Shown piece after piece: positions 48,851-60,660 of a DNA stretch of 64,000 nt; the stretch's first letter is position 1, and each line of letters opens with the position of its first letter. Source of the DNA: Sipunculus nudus (taxonomy: Eukaryota > Annelida > Sipuncula > Golfingiida > Sipunculidae). The DNA lies in contig CM049318.1 of NCBI GenBank assembly GCA_026874595.1, positions 12,009,241 through 12,073,240 on the forward strand, read 5' to 3'. Position numbers and translations under genes: made by a program. The notes under the pieces were generated by a model. The model had not been told where the DNA came from, searched no databases, and was given only the letters and a program-made list of their open reading frames with translations.

Positions 48851-50058
48851 TGCTAACAGCCTATTTAAACAACAGTGATTACAATTGATCTGAATGTTCA
48901 GAACTCTCTTCCTGGAATTCTAACAACCTTTTGATGTTGTAGGACCAGGACAGTATTGCTTCCGAGATACATACGAGTGATAGAAGCAAAAAGCATAATG
49001 AAACATTTACATGTACATGGGGCATGGCCCTGTCCACTATATGGTTGCCAAAGCCGTTAGTGAAGCTTTTAACACTCTGAAGAAAGATGGCCACCCCTGG
49101 GAAATGTGCCCATACAATATTTTATATGAGGGACTGCTAAGAGCTAATGAAACATTCACACTTGGGGATGAGGTTTTCAGACTGGTCGGTCTCCTGAGCA
49201 AAATATATAAGAGGCATTCCATCGTCTTCTGATCACTTCATCCATGTGTACATCACAAAAACTTGATTTGGCTGCCTGGTGTCAGCCATAGATTTTTATT
49301 ATCACATTCAATTATTTATACCTTAATTTGATACTTTATCACATATCAGCTCATAAACTTTTGAAATAAACATCAGTGATAATTGTTACACTCCTATACC
49401 ATATGTCTCAGATTGACTGTTACTGGCTTTGAAAGTAATATCTGATGCTTAAATAAGAGAAATAAGACTGGTCATTCCTTAAGTCTGAGAGCAGGAATAA
49501 GGTCAGAGGTCAAAAGGTCAGGGTTCAGGTCTCAGAGACTAAGTAGATAAGTCTAGATGATTCAGCATCCTGTAAAATTATGAGTTGATAGTATTTAACA
49601 AGGAGGGTAAGCCTAAAGTGTCAAAAGTAGCAAAAAAATATTATGGTAGCTGAGAAACTGTTGCAAATTATTTTTTTTTTGTTTGTTTGAAATAGTAGTT
49701 CCTGAATATCTTAGTACATGTGCATGGTCATTTCCTAGCAGCTATAAACCAGCCCTGCTAGGTATGGCTACCCTTTAAATATCTGCAGCTGTTCAACTAT
49801 AGACATGTGGATTTTGTGGATTTATCCCTTAAAATTAATGTTATTGTGCTGTTCTTCAGAAATACAAGGAAGCAATTAAAAGACAGGATATATAAAGTAC
49901 ATTGTATCCCACCATGCCACAGTGGGTTACCAGGTGCATCAAATCCCAGCATGCAATCGGAAAAAGCTGCATAAAAGAAATCTGTCAAGAATAATGACTT
50001 TTGTATATTTAAATATTTATACATTTCTGGAAAAATACATGATCTTACAAGCCTCCAA
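48851..50058. other. AT-rich non-coding DNA with short overlapping frames
   Basis: At 48.88-49.23 kb frames of 61-73 codons overlap on both strands. The + frame at 49011-49232 has an ordinary-looking composition, but I recognise no domain and see no acceptor or donor framing it. I do not call it a gene. Confidence 0.45.
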
Positions 50059-50110
50059 CAATAACACTGTGAAAAATTAAAGGACAATAACACTGTGAAA
50101 AATTAAAGGA
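50059..50110. repeat. 26-bp perfect tandem duplication
   Basis: Two identical 26-bp units (CAATAACACTGTGAAAAATT then AAAGGA) at 50059-50084 and 50085-50110. Identity suggests a recent slippage or repair event. Confidence 0.95.
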
Positions 50111-53100
50111 CTAATGGCCCCACAGATAGATACAAATAGCTGTTGGCAAAAGCTATAGTGAACATGATACAACATTGTTAATATAGATTTATGCAAGGTC
50201 TTGTGGTTATGTATTGCCTGATATCACACAAGTGACCTCAGGAGGGGTTCTTTGTAAAGACGTCCTGATAACATACGAGACCGAGACTCCAATGAAACAT
50301 TCATACTTGAAAGCCAAATCTCCCTATAAAACGTTGTGTTACAAAGTTTAGTGGCCGCCTGCCTGGATAATGGGTCCGGTAGTGGTAGATTTATAGGATG
50401 ACAAGTCCAGAAATAGGTTACCGTTTTAACATGACTTGTTACTGAAACAGTGATTGTAGTCTCAAGCAAAAAGTCAGATAAAAGGGAACTTGACATCCTC
50501 CGTAGCTGCCTCCATTCATGATAGGTCTTAAATCCTGCTCCTTGTCAAATGAATGATCATTAAAAAGTAATATTTAAACATCTGAATATTACTTGCCTTC
50601 ATCTCTTTTACCATCAAGTTGTTTTCATGTTTATCTCACTTTATGAGGCTTCTTAATGTACTTTTTATTACTGCAATTTTATCACTACTAATAAACTACA
50701 AATCAATGTCAGAGTTTTGAGTCTAGAAGTGAGAAAAATATATCTCACATTAAAGTGAGATAAAATGTAATGTAAAAGTGTTTTTTTTTTAAATAATATT
50801 TATACAATACACTGAAGCTTATCTTTATTTACCTCAGAGGTTAGTCAGGCAAATGTGCAAGTGTCTAACAGCAAAAAAATGCTCTCCCTTGTATGGATTC
50901 CATATGATTCATTCAGAAAGAAATATGACTGCATGAACAGATTATAGTCTCATGACATATAAGTGATGACCTTTGCTAACAGTCTTAAACCACATACATT
51001 AGAATATTCATAATGATGATGTAACAGTGGTACTTGTACAGCACACAATTGTTAGTACGTCACACATGTCCCTCCTATATTACACAGATAAATAGATATA
51101 TGGCCACATCAACTGACCCATTCTTTTCTAGTTCCTTTTTGGACAGGTGAAAAATGCCCTGGTAAAAGTAAATATATTTATTTCATGCATATTTAAATCA
51201 TAATAAATAACCATGTAAGTTACCTCCTATGATAAAAGTTTATTTGTAGGGACAGGCAAAATATACTTAAAAGAAATATTGCAAAAAATAAGGTGGACAG
51301 GGGTGCTGGAACAGAGTATAGTCCTTTGGTGGGATGACTGGCATACATACTAACATTTAGTATAAGTCCAAGGGTGTATCCATGCAGATCACTTTTGACA
51401 TTACTGAACATGTTTTCACCCTTCAGTCACATGGACAGTCTAGTGGAAGCCTCAGGTGCTCACTGAAGCAGTGATCCAGAGTTGTAATCCCAGGTCAAGT
51501 AGCCTGCTTATGATAACTTTTTTGTTTAATTTTAATTAAAATTATACTGCATATTCATATTTAGTAGGATTTTATAAAGGACTAATTTTTTAAGTGGCAG
51601 ATAGGGCTCAGGATTATATAGTGGAAAGTCTCATGGTGAATTGACTAGTGTACTACCTAGATGGATTGAGCTGCACTCTGTGCAATACTGATCATATCCT
51701 CCTGGACATGAAAATAAATTGGTGAAAAATATTATAAAACACCTGAACTTTCCCTGCCCAGATTAAATGGCCTATCATACAATCTCTGACAGAAGTCAAA
51801 ATCTACTATAATTTTAAATGAGGACGTGGTCATCCTCAAAGCATTTCTCCAGCTTCTACTTGGGTGATACAGGTCTAATAGTGACCAAACTCTCTCTGGA
51901 GATAAATTACCACCTGGAGCCTGTCCTGGGGTCCTTATATGTCATACTTCCATGCCTTTATCAAACCCTGACCTATATACATAAATTTTTAAACAACAAA
52001 ATGTGACTGTGTTTGAAGTTGCATGGCAGATTTATGCTCATACTGCTAGTTAAGTACATATATGTTCTGATTAAACGAGCATTTATCATCTAACAATCAG
52101 CTAAAACAAACTGGTTATCAGTATAGCTGTCAGCTACAGACACATGCTGGCTTATATGAAGGTTCTGTATTTAACAAACCATGTCTGAAAGCATGTTATT
52201 TAGTCTAGACTTCAGTTTGTCTAAAAGCCTGCTAAAACAAGCTTTAAATGCTTTAAATGGAGTTGAAACAAATCAACAGGTTAGAGGGTACCAGTCTACA
52301 GGTGAGATAAGATTAGTCTAAAAGCTTAAAAGATCCAGATATGGCCTGTCATGCTATATGTCTGACGTCCTCAAAGTCCAGCTAGTCTCATACTGTCTGC
52401 TTCAGGCTACTGGTCTATCAGACAAATTAGTCTCCCCATTGTCTTTATATTATTTAAGCTAGCAGACACATGATATTATTATATACAAAATCATGAGGTT
52501 AATATACAATTATATACTAAAAAATGAGGCTAATTTGGCATAAATGGCAGTTCACATTATAAACTACTGGTGGTTACTGGTCACGAAATAAAAAACAACT
52601 AGCTGTTTATTAATGCCATCTGGTGGATATATTTGGAATTATTTTTTATAGCCTTACTGTTTCATGTGCTTGAACCTGTTGATGTTCATGTACCGTTAAA
52701 GTTCAACAACTGGTAGATGGCTGGCTGGTTCTTACAAGCATTTATCAGGTATTATCCCAAATTGTTATAGCTAAAATTCTTAAATATTAATATGTAAATA
52801 GCACACAAGGCATTATGTCCAACACATTACTTTTTTTCATCAACAGGACACTTCAGAAGGTCTCTCACATTAGTTTAATGTTCTTCACTGACTGTGCAAT
52901 TTGAGCTCTTGAAAATGGTGACATTAACTGACTTTACCACAAATCTATACATATACTGTGCTCAGTGACAATTGTAAATCTGTAAGTTAGGTTGTATCCA
53001 CACTGGGTTCGCATCTAAATAAAATTATACTAAACTGGTTTCCTTTAGTCTTGAAGTAGAATGCTTTGTGTGTGCAGTGTGGTTCCTTTTCTGTAAGCCT

Positions 53101-53690
53101 AAACAACTTTATTCTATGAAAAGTGAATTTTCTATATCCACACTTGGTTGTTAATCTGGATAACTGTGCTGAAAAAAGTGATATTTCACATGCAGGTTTA
53201 TAGGTCAAATGGTATCAAACCTGGTATCATGCAGACTAGAGATGATTTGCCTGTATGCACTAGGAACTGGTTTACTGTAAACCAGACTAAAGTAAAACTG
53301 AACTATTGTAGACCCTCTAGTTTTAATTGGAACAACAGAGGAACAGAGGAAGCTGATTCATGACCTAGATAATTTGCTAGTGCAGATAGGGAAATATCCT
53401 TATTTCCTTATATTTTTATCTGTGTAAGCTTGGTCTGAACAGAATAGCATGGAGCCAAAATTGACACGGTGGCTGATTTCAGAGGAGACATTAAAGCCTA
53501 ACTAATTTTTTCTTTCTCTAAATCATCTCACCATCAACTGTAATGGAACATTGTTTTCTTTATGCCCTGAGCTATGTTTGGGGTTAAAGCAATAAAGATT
53601 TTGGAATAGGTGCTTGTTATGGGAATCTCCAGTGGGAGCATGGTTTGCTGTACACGAGGTGTAATCGCTTCTCCTATACAGGGAGCATCT
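50111..53690. other. AT-rich non-coding DNA
   Basis: Short frames without domains are scattered over both strands. A palindromic TTTTAATTAAAA lies near 51529-51543. No mobile-element ends were recognised. Confidence 0.5.
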
Positions 53691-53995
53691 CAGATTTACC
53701 ACTAAAACCTATTACACTCCATGCAGCAAACGACCGAATATTCTCGGACCAATCTCCGAGGAGCAATAAAGGCATGGCAAGCAGACGTAGATCACTGTGT
53801 CGCAAGAACGAGAAGGCGTCAAAGGTTGAAGCTAATATGAGACTGTGACCTGGTGGACAGTGTTAGAGCACTCACTAAATGAGGGCATCCCCGCTCGCCC
53901 TCGGAATCTGGCACTAATATGGCCTGACGTCCTGCCAAACAGAAGCCGTAAGACAGTCTACATTAGCTCACACCAAAACCAAAGTTAAGGCAAAG
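53691..53995. promoter_or_regulatory. Less AT-rich unique block, possible regulatory element
   Basis: It has more C, G and CpG than its surroundings and is non-repetitive. It contains an inverted ATTCTCGGACC...TCTCCGAGGAG pairing near 53740-53764. It immediately precedes the 21-bp array. No coding signal was seen beyond a 67-codon frame (53645-53848) without a domain. Confidence 0.2.
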
Positions 53996-54012
53996 ACACA
54001 AGGTTTAATTTC

Positions 54013-54894
54013 CAGTCAGATTTAACATCTACACAGTCAGGTTTAATATCTACACAGTCAGATTTAACACCTACACAGTAAGATTTAACATCTACACAGT
54101 CAGATTTAACATCTACATAGTCAGATTTAACATCTACACAGTCAGATTTAACATCTAAAGAGTCAGATTTAACATCTACACAGTCAGATTTAATATCTAC
54201 ACAGTCAGATTAATCATCTACATAGTAAGATTTAACATCTACACAGTCAGATTCAACCCCTACACAGTCAGATTTAACATCTACACAGTCAGATTAATCA
54301 TCTACACAGTCAGATTAATCATCTACATAGTCAGATTTAACATCTAAAGAGTCAGATTTAACATCTACACAGTCAGATTTAACCCCTACACAGTAAGATT
54401 TAACATCTACACAGTCAGATTAATCATCTACACAGTCAGATTAATCATCGACATAGTAAGATTTAACATCTACCCAGTCAGATTTAACCCCTACACAGTA
54501 AGATTTAACATCTACACAGTCAGATTAATCATCTACACAGTCATATTAATCATCTACATAGTAAGATTTAACATCTACACAGTCAGATTAATCATCTACA
54601 CAGTCAGATTAATCATCGACATAGTAAGATTTAACATCTACACAGTCAGATTTAACCCCTACACAGTAAGATTTAACATCTACACAGTCAGATTAATCAT
54701 CTACACAGTCAGATTAATCATCTACATAGTCAGATTTAACATCTACACAGTCAGATTTAACACCTATACAGTAAGATTTAACATCTACATAGTCAGATTT
54801 AACATCTACATAGTCAGATTTAACATCTACATAGTCAGATTTAATATCTACACAGTCAGATTTAATATCTACATAGTCAGATTTAATATCTACT
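54013..54894. repeat. 21-bp minisatellite, 42 units
   Basis: The unit is TCAGATTTAACATCTACACA plus G. Variants include TCAGATTAATCATC, TAAGATTTAAC and AACCCCTAC. Every variant keeps the 21-bp length, and 882 bp makes exactly 42 units. The AACCCCTACACAGTAAG variant recurs at 54381, 54486 and 54654, spacings of 5 and 8 units, so blocks of units were duplicated. On the minus strand 54714-54905 reads as a heptad (VDIKSDY type) for 63 codons. The rest of the array has stops in that frame, so a protein is unlikely. Confidence 0.95.
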
Positions 54895-57800
54895 GAGAAC
54901 AGCAAGAGTCACTTTATTAATCAGGGAATTCACTTTTATTTTACCAGTAACTTCAGACGTTCTTGTTCTGACTTATTATTTAAAGATGCATACACCAGTT
55001 CACTTTTAGTATCCTGTTCTATGTTTTTATGATATAAATAAAGTTTTCAGCTTTTTTTTCTTAATTCACAGAAACATTTCTGTCATCATTTAACTGCTCT
55101 AATACATCCCTGATTAACTTACACTGATATTGCTAAACTAACTTTCAGTACCATTAGTAAATTATAAATAAACCTGACCAGATTTTTATTTTGTGATACA
55201 AGTAATATTGGTTAAGGGTTTCCACCAACAAAACCAACAAAAATCACCACAAAGATAAATATACAACAACATATATATCAATATATCTAACTGCACTGAA
55301 ATTTTCTAAAATATATATTTTTTCTTTTTGGTCTTAGGTCCTGTGGGCCATATTCTAGACCAATCAGCCTTTAGATTTTGGCCAGATATGATAAAATGAA
55401 AGTTTTATAAGATGATTCTTTGGTTGTCAGTTGTGTACTTTTGAACCATAAGGGGGGGGGGGGGGGGGGGGTCCCAGTCTTTTGGAAGTTCTGTTGACTC
55501 TAATGTCAGTTTATATGTACCCTCTTATTAAGATGTGGCCAAGTTTCTCTAAATTGGCAACTCCAACTTGATGGTATAATTACCACAGCATTCAGTTAAA
55601 GTTATATATGTAAACAGTTATGCAATTCACCTTAATTTTTAGCTAAAATTTCCACAACTGTCCAGATCAATACTTTACAGAATTCCTTCTCCCACACTTT
55701 CCCCATGGAGTACAAATTATCCACCCACCCCCTACTTATGTACATGGTTTTTACCCTATGAGATTTGAACATCCTTGTTACCACAGTTACCCTGTTTAAA
55801 CAGGATTACTTCCAACTATAAATAGAACTTAAGTCCTCCTACTGAAACAACCCCCCCTGGGAACTTCAAGCTGCTGTACCAGAAAATTTGCGATAGACTA
55901 AGAAATACCTGAAGGAATAGTTTACTCAGTGTAGCAGAAAATAACCGTTACTAGAAGACCCAGCCAACCCACTGAATAAAAGTCCCCATCCAACTGAACA
56001 CAGCCGTATGATCAATTACCTGGCTGTATTGTATACACCTGATAAATCTGATGTAGATGGATGCAGGACTAGGAAGAGGATAACATTATTTGATGCTTCC
56101 TGTTCAAGCTCCTCTGACATATTTGCAAGGTTACCAAGGATCAGGCCTTTTGAATCTGTTTAACACTTGGCACCCCTAGAAAATGGTGAATGAGCATGGC
56201 CATCTATCTTCCAGGAGTTGTCTCATTTACATATGAAGGGGTGAAAGGGTTCAGCTTGGCCCTATATTTTGGGTCTACCAAACCAGCTTGCTTCTATTGT
56301 ACTCAGATATAAATAAGCTGACTTCAGGGCACTTAGTGTATGACCATGGCAATCTTTGGATCACTTGCTCAATTCCACCTTTGATTATGGGACAGTGTGT
56401 TCATTTTTCTCATGTTCCACTGTTAATAAAACACACAACTGTATAAAGTCCTCCTTAAGTAGGTATGTAGGTTCCTCATTGGTGTTAGAGAATATGCATG
56501 AATCAAACTGACCAATCAGGAGGAAGCACAGTGTAGCACCATGGCAACTAGTAATTTAAAGTGACCAATCAGACAGCTGCATAACTGAAATGGTTGACAG
56601 TATATTTGCATTTCTTGAGATATCTCATGTTTTGTGTGATTTTCAGCAAGGTCAAAGTCACTCTCCTGGTGAAGGTCATGACCCCATTTTAAAGATTCTT
56701 TGTCTTCTTATTAATATCTATGCACTTGTAAAATCTTTTTCGAGTTCTCTAGCCTGAAAGAAATCTCTTCAGTGGGGGCAGCATGACCGTGCTACAACCA
56801 CAGTATTCCGACTTTGTATGGGGATACAATTTTCATATAAAAATATACTAGATATAGTGCTTTAGCATGCTCATCTCACGACTGCTTCAAAGTCAACTAT
56901 ACTGATACTTTAATTGATGGTTGAGAGTGCACACTATGGTTTGTTAACTGCCAAAGGCTGCCAACCAATTTTTCTTGTAGGGAATATTTATCCATGAAAA
57001 ATTTAGTGATATTGGAACATTTTATATTTAAGGGAAAAAAAGATAAATTTTTCATCCTGAAAATTGTTTGCTTTCTCCAAGGTGAAATAAAATTGGTCAA
57101 CTGTCCTAAAAATGTTTCAGATAAAATTTCTAACAGTCATGATTTATGTGTAAGTTTATAGCTCTACGCAAGTATTTGCTAAAATCCTGGGCTTATTATT
57201 AATTGTGATTACACTTCTTATAAATGAGTTATGTGGGATTAGAGAGATTACACAGAGCAATTACATTGATTAATGCTAAAAGAATACTGGTGTTACAGAT
57301 ATTACATTACTAGAGTCAAGATTTAATGTACATCATATTCAGAGATTACAAAGATTAAAACATCCAAACCATAAGGCAAACAGCATGTTCATGACAATCA
57401 TGCACTTGACTATATTGCTGAAGGGCATAGGGCAGGGTTTTCGCAAGGAAAAAATGTTATTTTATTGTTTGTTTTTAAGAAAGGCCAGAAGGGGGTGGGG
57501 GTGAGCCATAGTGGAGAAAACTTTTAAAAGAAGAAGCCCAAACAAACTTTATGAGGACTCATTGTTGATAAGTAACCAATCAAGCAAAAACCACTTAAAA
57601 TAAACTGCTTTAAATAAACAAACTTAATTGACACTGTTTCCAGCATTCAAACTGATTGGTTCTTTTAAATATAGCACAAAATGGAGCCATGCAAAGGACA
57701 AGGAGCCCAACCTGGAGTTACAAGCCACCAACCACTTGACATTTAGATTTAACAAAATTTTGATTTTTATAAAAAAATACCTCAGATCCATTATGTATTT

Positions 57801-59163
57801 ACATGTATTTATGGTTCTCTGCGAAGTCTCATCTTATTTTCCCATACTCTAGAAATTTCCTTAGGTGAAATGTCATTTTCATGTTACTATTTATTTAGTA
57901 AAATATTGCCTGAATTTATATAATTTCAGTAAACTTGCAATTTTCTACAAGTCTGAAATGTTGTTTCAATTTTGCATAATAAATGTTTGCACAGTAATAT
58001 TCTCTGCGATCTGTGAAAAAACGCCCGGCCCAAGACAGAGCCAATCATCCACTAGTGTGAAACACTGCACCCCATGGATTTACTCATTGGGCAATGTGTT
58101 AAACTTCTATCACTGATGATGATGCATCGTGTTTTCACTTGGTTTTAAACTATTTAAGAATCCTGAAATAAACATGAGTAAGGTACAACAATAGTCAGCT
58201 GAGCTAAAAATGTAACAATCATGACCTCTGTTTGGCTTGTTTCATGACCTTCATTTTGATTGCTTTACTTTTGCATTAGTCAATATATCCACCATTCAAA
58301 TGTAGGCAAGGCTCCTAATTGAAGGTTTTCCCAGGTATCCAAATGAGTACTTTGCTGAAAATGTCAAATCAATTAAAGGACCAATAGTCAATATCTATAC
58401 TGCAATTCCTTAGTATAATTATGCAACCTGATGCCATGTGCTATTTTTTAAAGTAATCTAACAGCCTCAATGTGTCACATAAAAGTTCTATAGACTGCAA
58501 GGTGCTCACTCTGTAGTGAAGCTCAGATCTTGGAATTTTTACTGCTGAATTTTGATACTGAACACCAGGAAACACTCATATTTGATTTTACTCTGGCAAA
58601 GGTCAACAAAAGGGCAGGAATTATAAGGTGAAATTTTCTAATTATTATTTCCCTGTTGAGAACACTATAACTTCCCTTGTTATATATGTACTGTAATGAA
58701 GTTATAGACATTTTTAAGCAGGAACCAAATGGTCTCAGTACGTTAATGAACAATTCTATCCTATGAACATGGGCTAGGCAAATTTCTTGGATAAAATATA
58801 TGGTAACTATCAGAGGATTGGCGGAATTTTCAGGTGCTTTCTTGGGGGAAAATGTCCATTTACTGGCCAATATTTAGGGGTCATGGAAATGCTGTAGGGT
58901 AACATTCAATTCCTGTCTATGTGAAGCTTTAACCTTTTTAAAGGGTCTGTTCCATTTAGAAACATCAATACTTACTGCTTGTACTCAACCATGTTTAATA
59001 TTTAGTTTAAGTAATAATAAACAGCACCTGTGACATAGGAGAGTCTACTAAGATGTCAGAGTGACATGTCCTCAAATGCTGAGTAGTTGAAGTACTGTAA
59101 AAACTTGCATATAAGTCAAGAAATTTCCCCCCGAAAAACATACCCTGTATAAAGATTTGGTGT
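54895..59163. other. AT-rich non-coding DNA with a G20 tract
   Basis: A G20 homopolymer lies at 55452-55471. Two CCAATCAG boxes in the same orientation lie at 56512 and 56565, on either side of CACCATGGCAAC, which is a loose match to an RFX X-box. A GGGGGTGGGGG run is near 57490. Frames are short and overlapping, such as 58523-58870 (-), with no domain. The part at about 58.92-59.26 kb, with ACTTGCATATAAGTCAAG, may be an old MITE remnant. Confidence 0.45.
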
Positions 59164-59184
59164 GGGGAGGGGGTGGGGGTGGGG
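59164..59184 (+). other. Canonical G-quadruplex motif
   Basis: Four runs of four or five G are separated by single A or T bases. Short single-base loops make this a strong intramolecular G4 candidate by the usual sequence rule. It lies in AT-rich DNA with no nearby gene that I can identify. Confidence 0.75.
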
Positions 59185-60360
59185 TTGACTTAAGTGAGGC
59201 TATGAGTGTGAGAGCCAAACTTGGGGCTTGAATGTCTGACCAATCTGTTGATGGCATGAGCGGGATGAGCTATTCACAGCCAGCAAGGATGATGACTCTA
59301 ACTTTGAAGGGTTTTTATGTCATTTTATCACTGTTGGCTATAACTGTTGAATGAGTGGACTTTCAAATAATCAGTGATATTTTTTATACTCAGTGATAAT
59401 CAAATAATCAGTGATATATATGGTGCTTGTAACAAACATTTGTATTTCATTTAAATATTTTCTGGTATTTTATTCACAATTATACCCACACAACTATTTT
59501 TCATCCATTCTCTTTCTAACACCTGAAAATCAAACCAATTTTGTTTACTAAGGCCGTGCTTTCCTTCTTATTCTAATGAATATTTAGAACAATCAGGTTT
59601 AAAAAAAAATATTATTTCATATCTTATTAAACATTTATTCTTGATAAATGGTATATATTTATTAATGTTTTCACATAATTTTTTCAACATTCTTGCAGTT
59701 TATGCATTTGAATACAACCTTTGTTAGCATGGCCTGTACTCACCTGTACAATTTCCTCCTGACTCAGGAGTCAGATGGTCCAAAAAAATGTTTACCTAAC
59801 TTTTTACCCTAAAAATAACCATCGTTTTATATATGAGATTCACTTATATGCAAATTTTTACACTACCTTGTATACAGCTGATGAGGTTACAAATTTAACA
59901 TCATTTTTTACAATGCAAGTATGCTGTCATTTAGAATTTATTAGACCAATCATTAAATACGTTTCTGTACTTCCTAACAACATCTACCATGTGTAAAAAA
60001 GTTTAATTCAGCAAATTGGGAAGTTCTCTTGCATGTTTTTTTTTTAATATCTGACTGCATAGAAGCATGTCTCCTACTGTTTATGGGAGGCAGAGAAAAT
60101 GACAGGAGTTAAGTTACAATATGGTTGTACATTCACATGTTTGTATAATTTTTTGTTAATCCCTCATCTGTTACCTAATGCTAAGATTACAAGCTGTTTT
60201 CAATAATAATGATGCAAAAGGATGGATAACCATTACAAAGTAGTTTTCTGTATGACTGGGGTCATGACTCAAAGTATGCCAAATCAGCCCAAAATAAATA
60301 CCTACTGAGTCAGGTATGCATGGCTTTATATCATCCCTTACCAAAATGGAAAGTACTCAC
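59185..60360. other. AT-rich non-coding DNA
   Basis: CAAATAATCAGTGATAT occurs twice, 35 bp apart, near 59366 and 59401. No gene was recognised. Confidence 0.5.
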
Positions 60361-60660
60361 ATATATGTGCCTTATATGTCCCTTATAAGGGCCTTATATG
60401 TCCCTTATAAGGGACATATATTTCCCATATAAATGCTATGTATGTGAGTTATATGTATATTGCAGCTATATGTTTAGTCAGGCATTGTTATATGTGAGTT
60501 ATAAGGGAGTTATATGTTTGTTATATGTCAGTTATAAGGGAGTTGCATATGAGGCCATTCTGTACATTTCATTTATATGTTACTTGTATGGGAGATATAA
60601 GGGAGTTGAATGTGAAGGGGTTCTGTATATGTCAGTTATATGTCAGTTATAAGTTTATAT
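60361..60660. repeat. Irregular TATATG / TTATAAGGG repeat tract
   Basis: Short phrases TTATATGT, CAGTTATAAGGGAGTT and CCTTATATGTCCC recur at irregular spacing. The left part contains a perfect 26-bp palindrome (60395-60420), two inverted TATATGTCCCTTA arms. An 84-codon frame across it is Tyr-rich low complexity produced by the repeat and is not a gene. Confidence 0.8.

Noticed and set aside
49011-49232. 73-codon + strand frame of ordinary composition
   Set aside because: Overlapped by open frames on the other strand, with no recognised domain and no splice signals.
54714-54905. 63-codon heptad-repeat protein on the minus strand
   Set aside because: The 21-bp unit gives a seven-residue periodicity automatically. 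The rest of the array has stops in this frame.
59095-59260. MITE suggested by ACTTGCATATAAGTCAAG and GACTTAAGTGAGG
   Set aside because: Partial inverted similarity only; no clean ends or target duplication.
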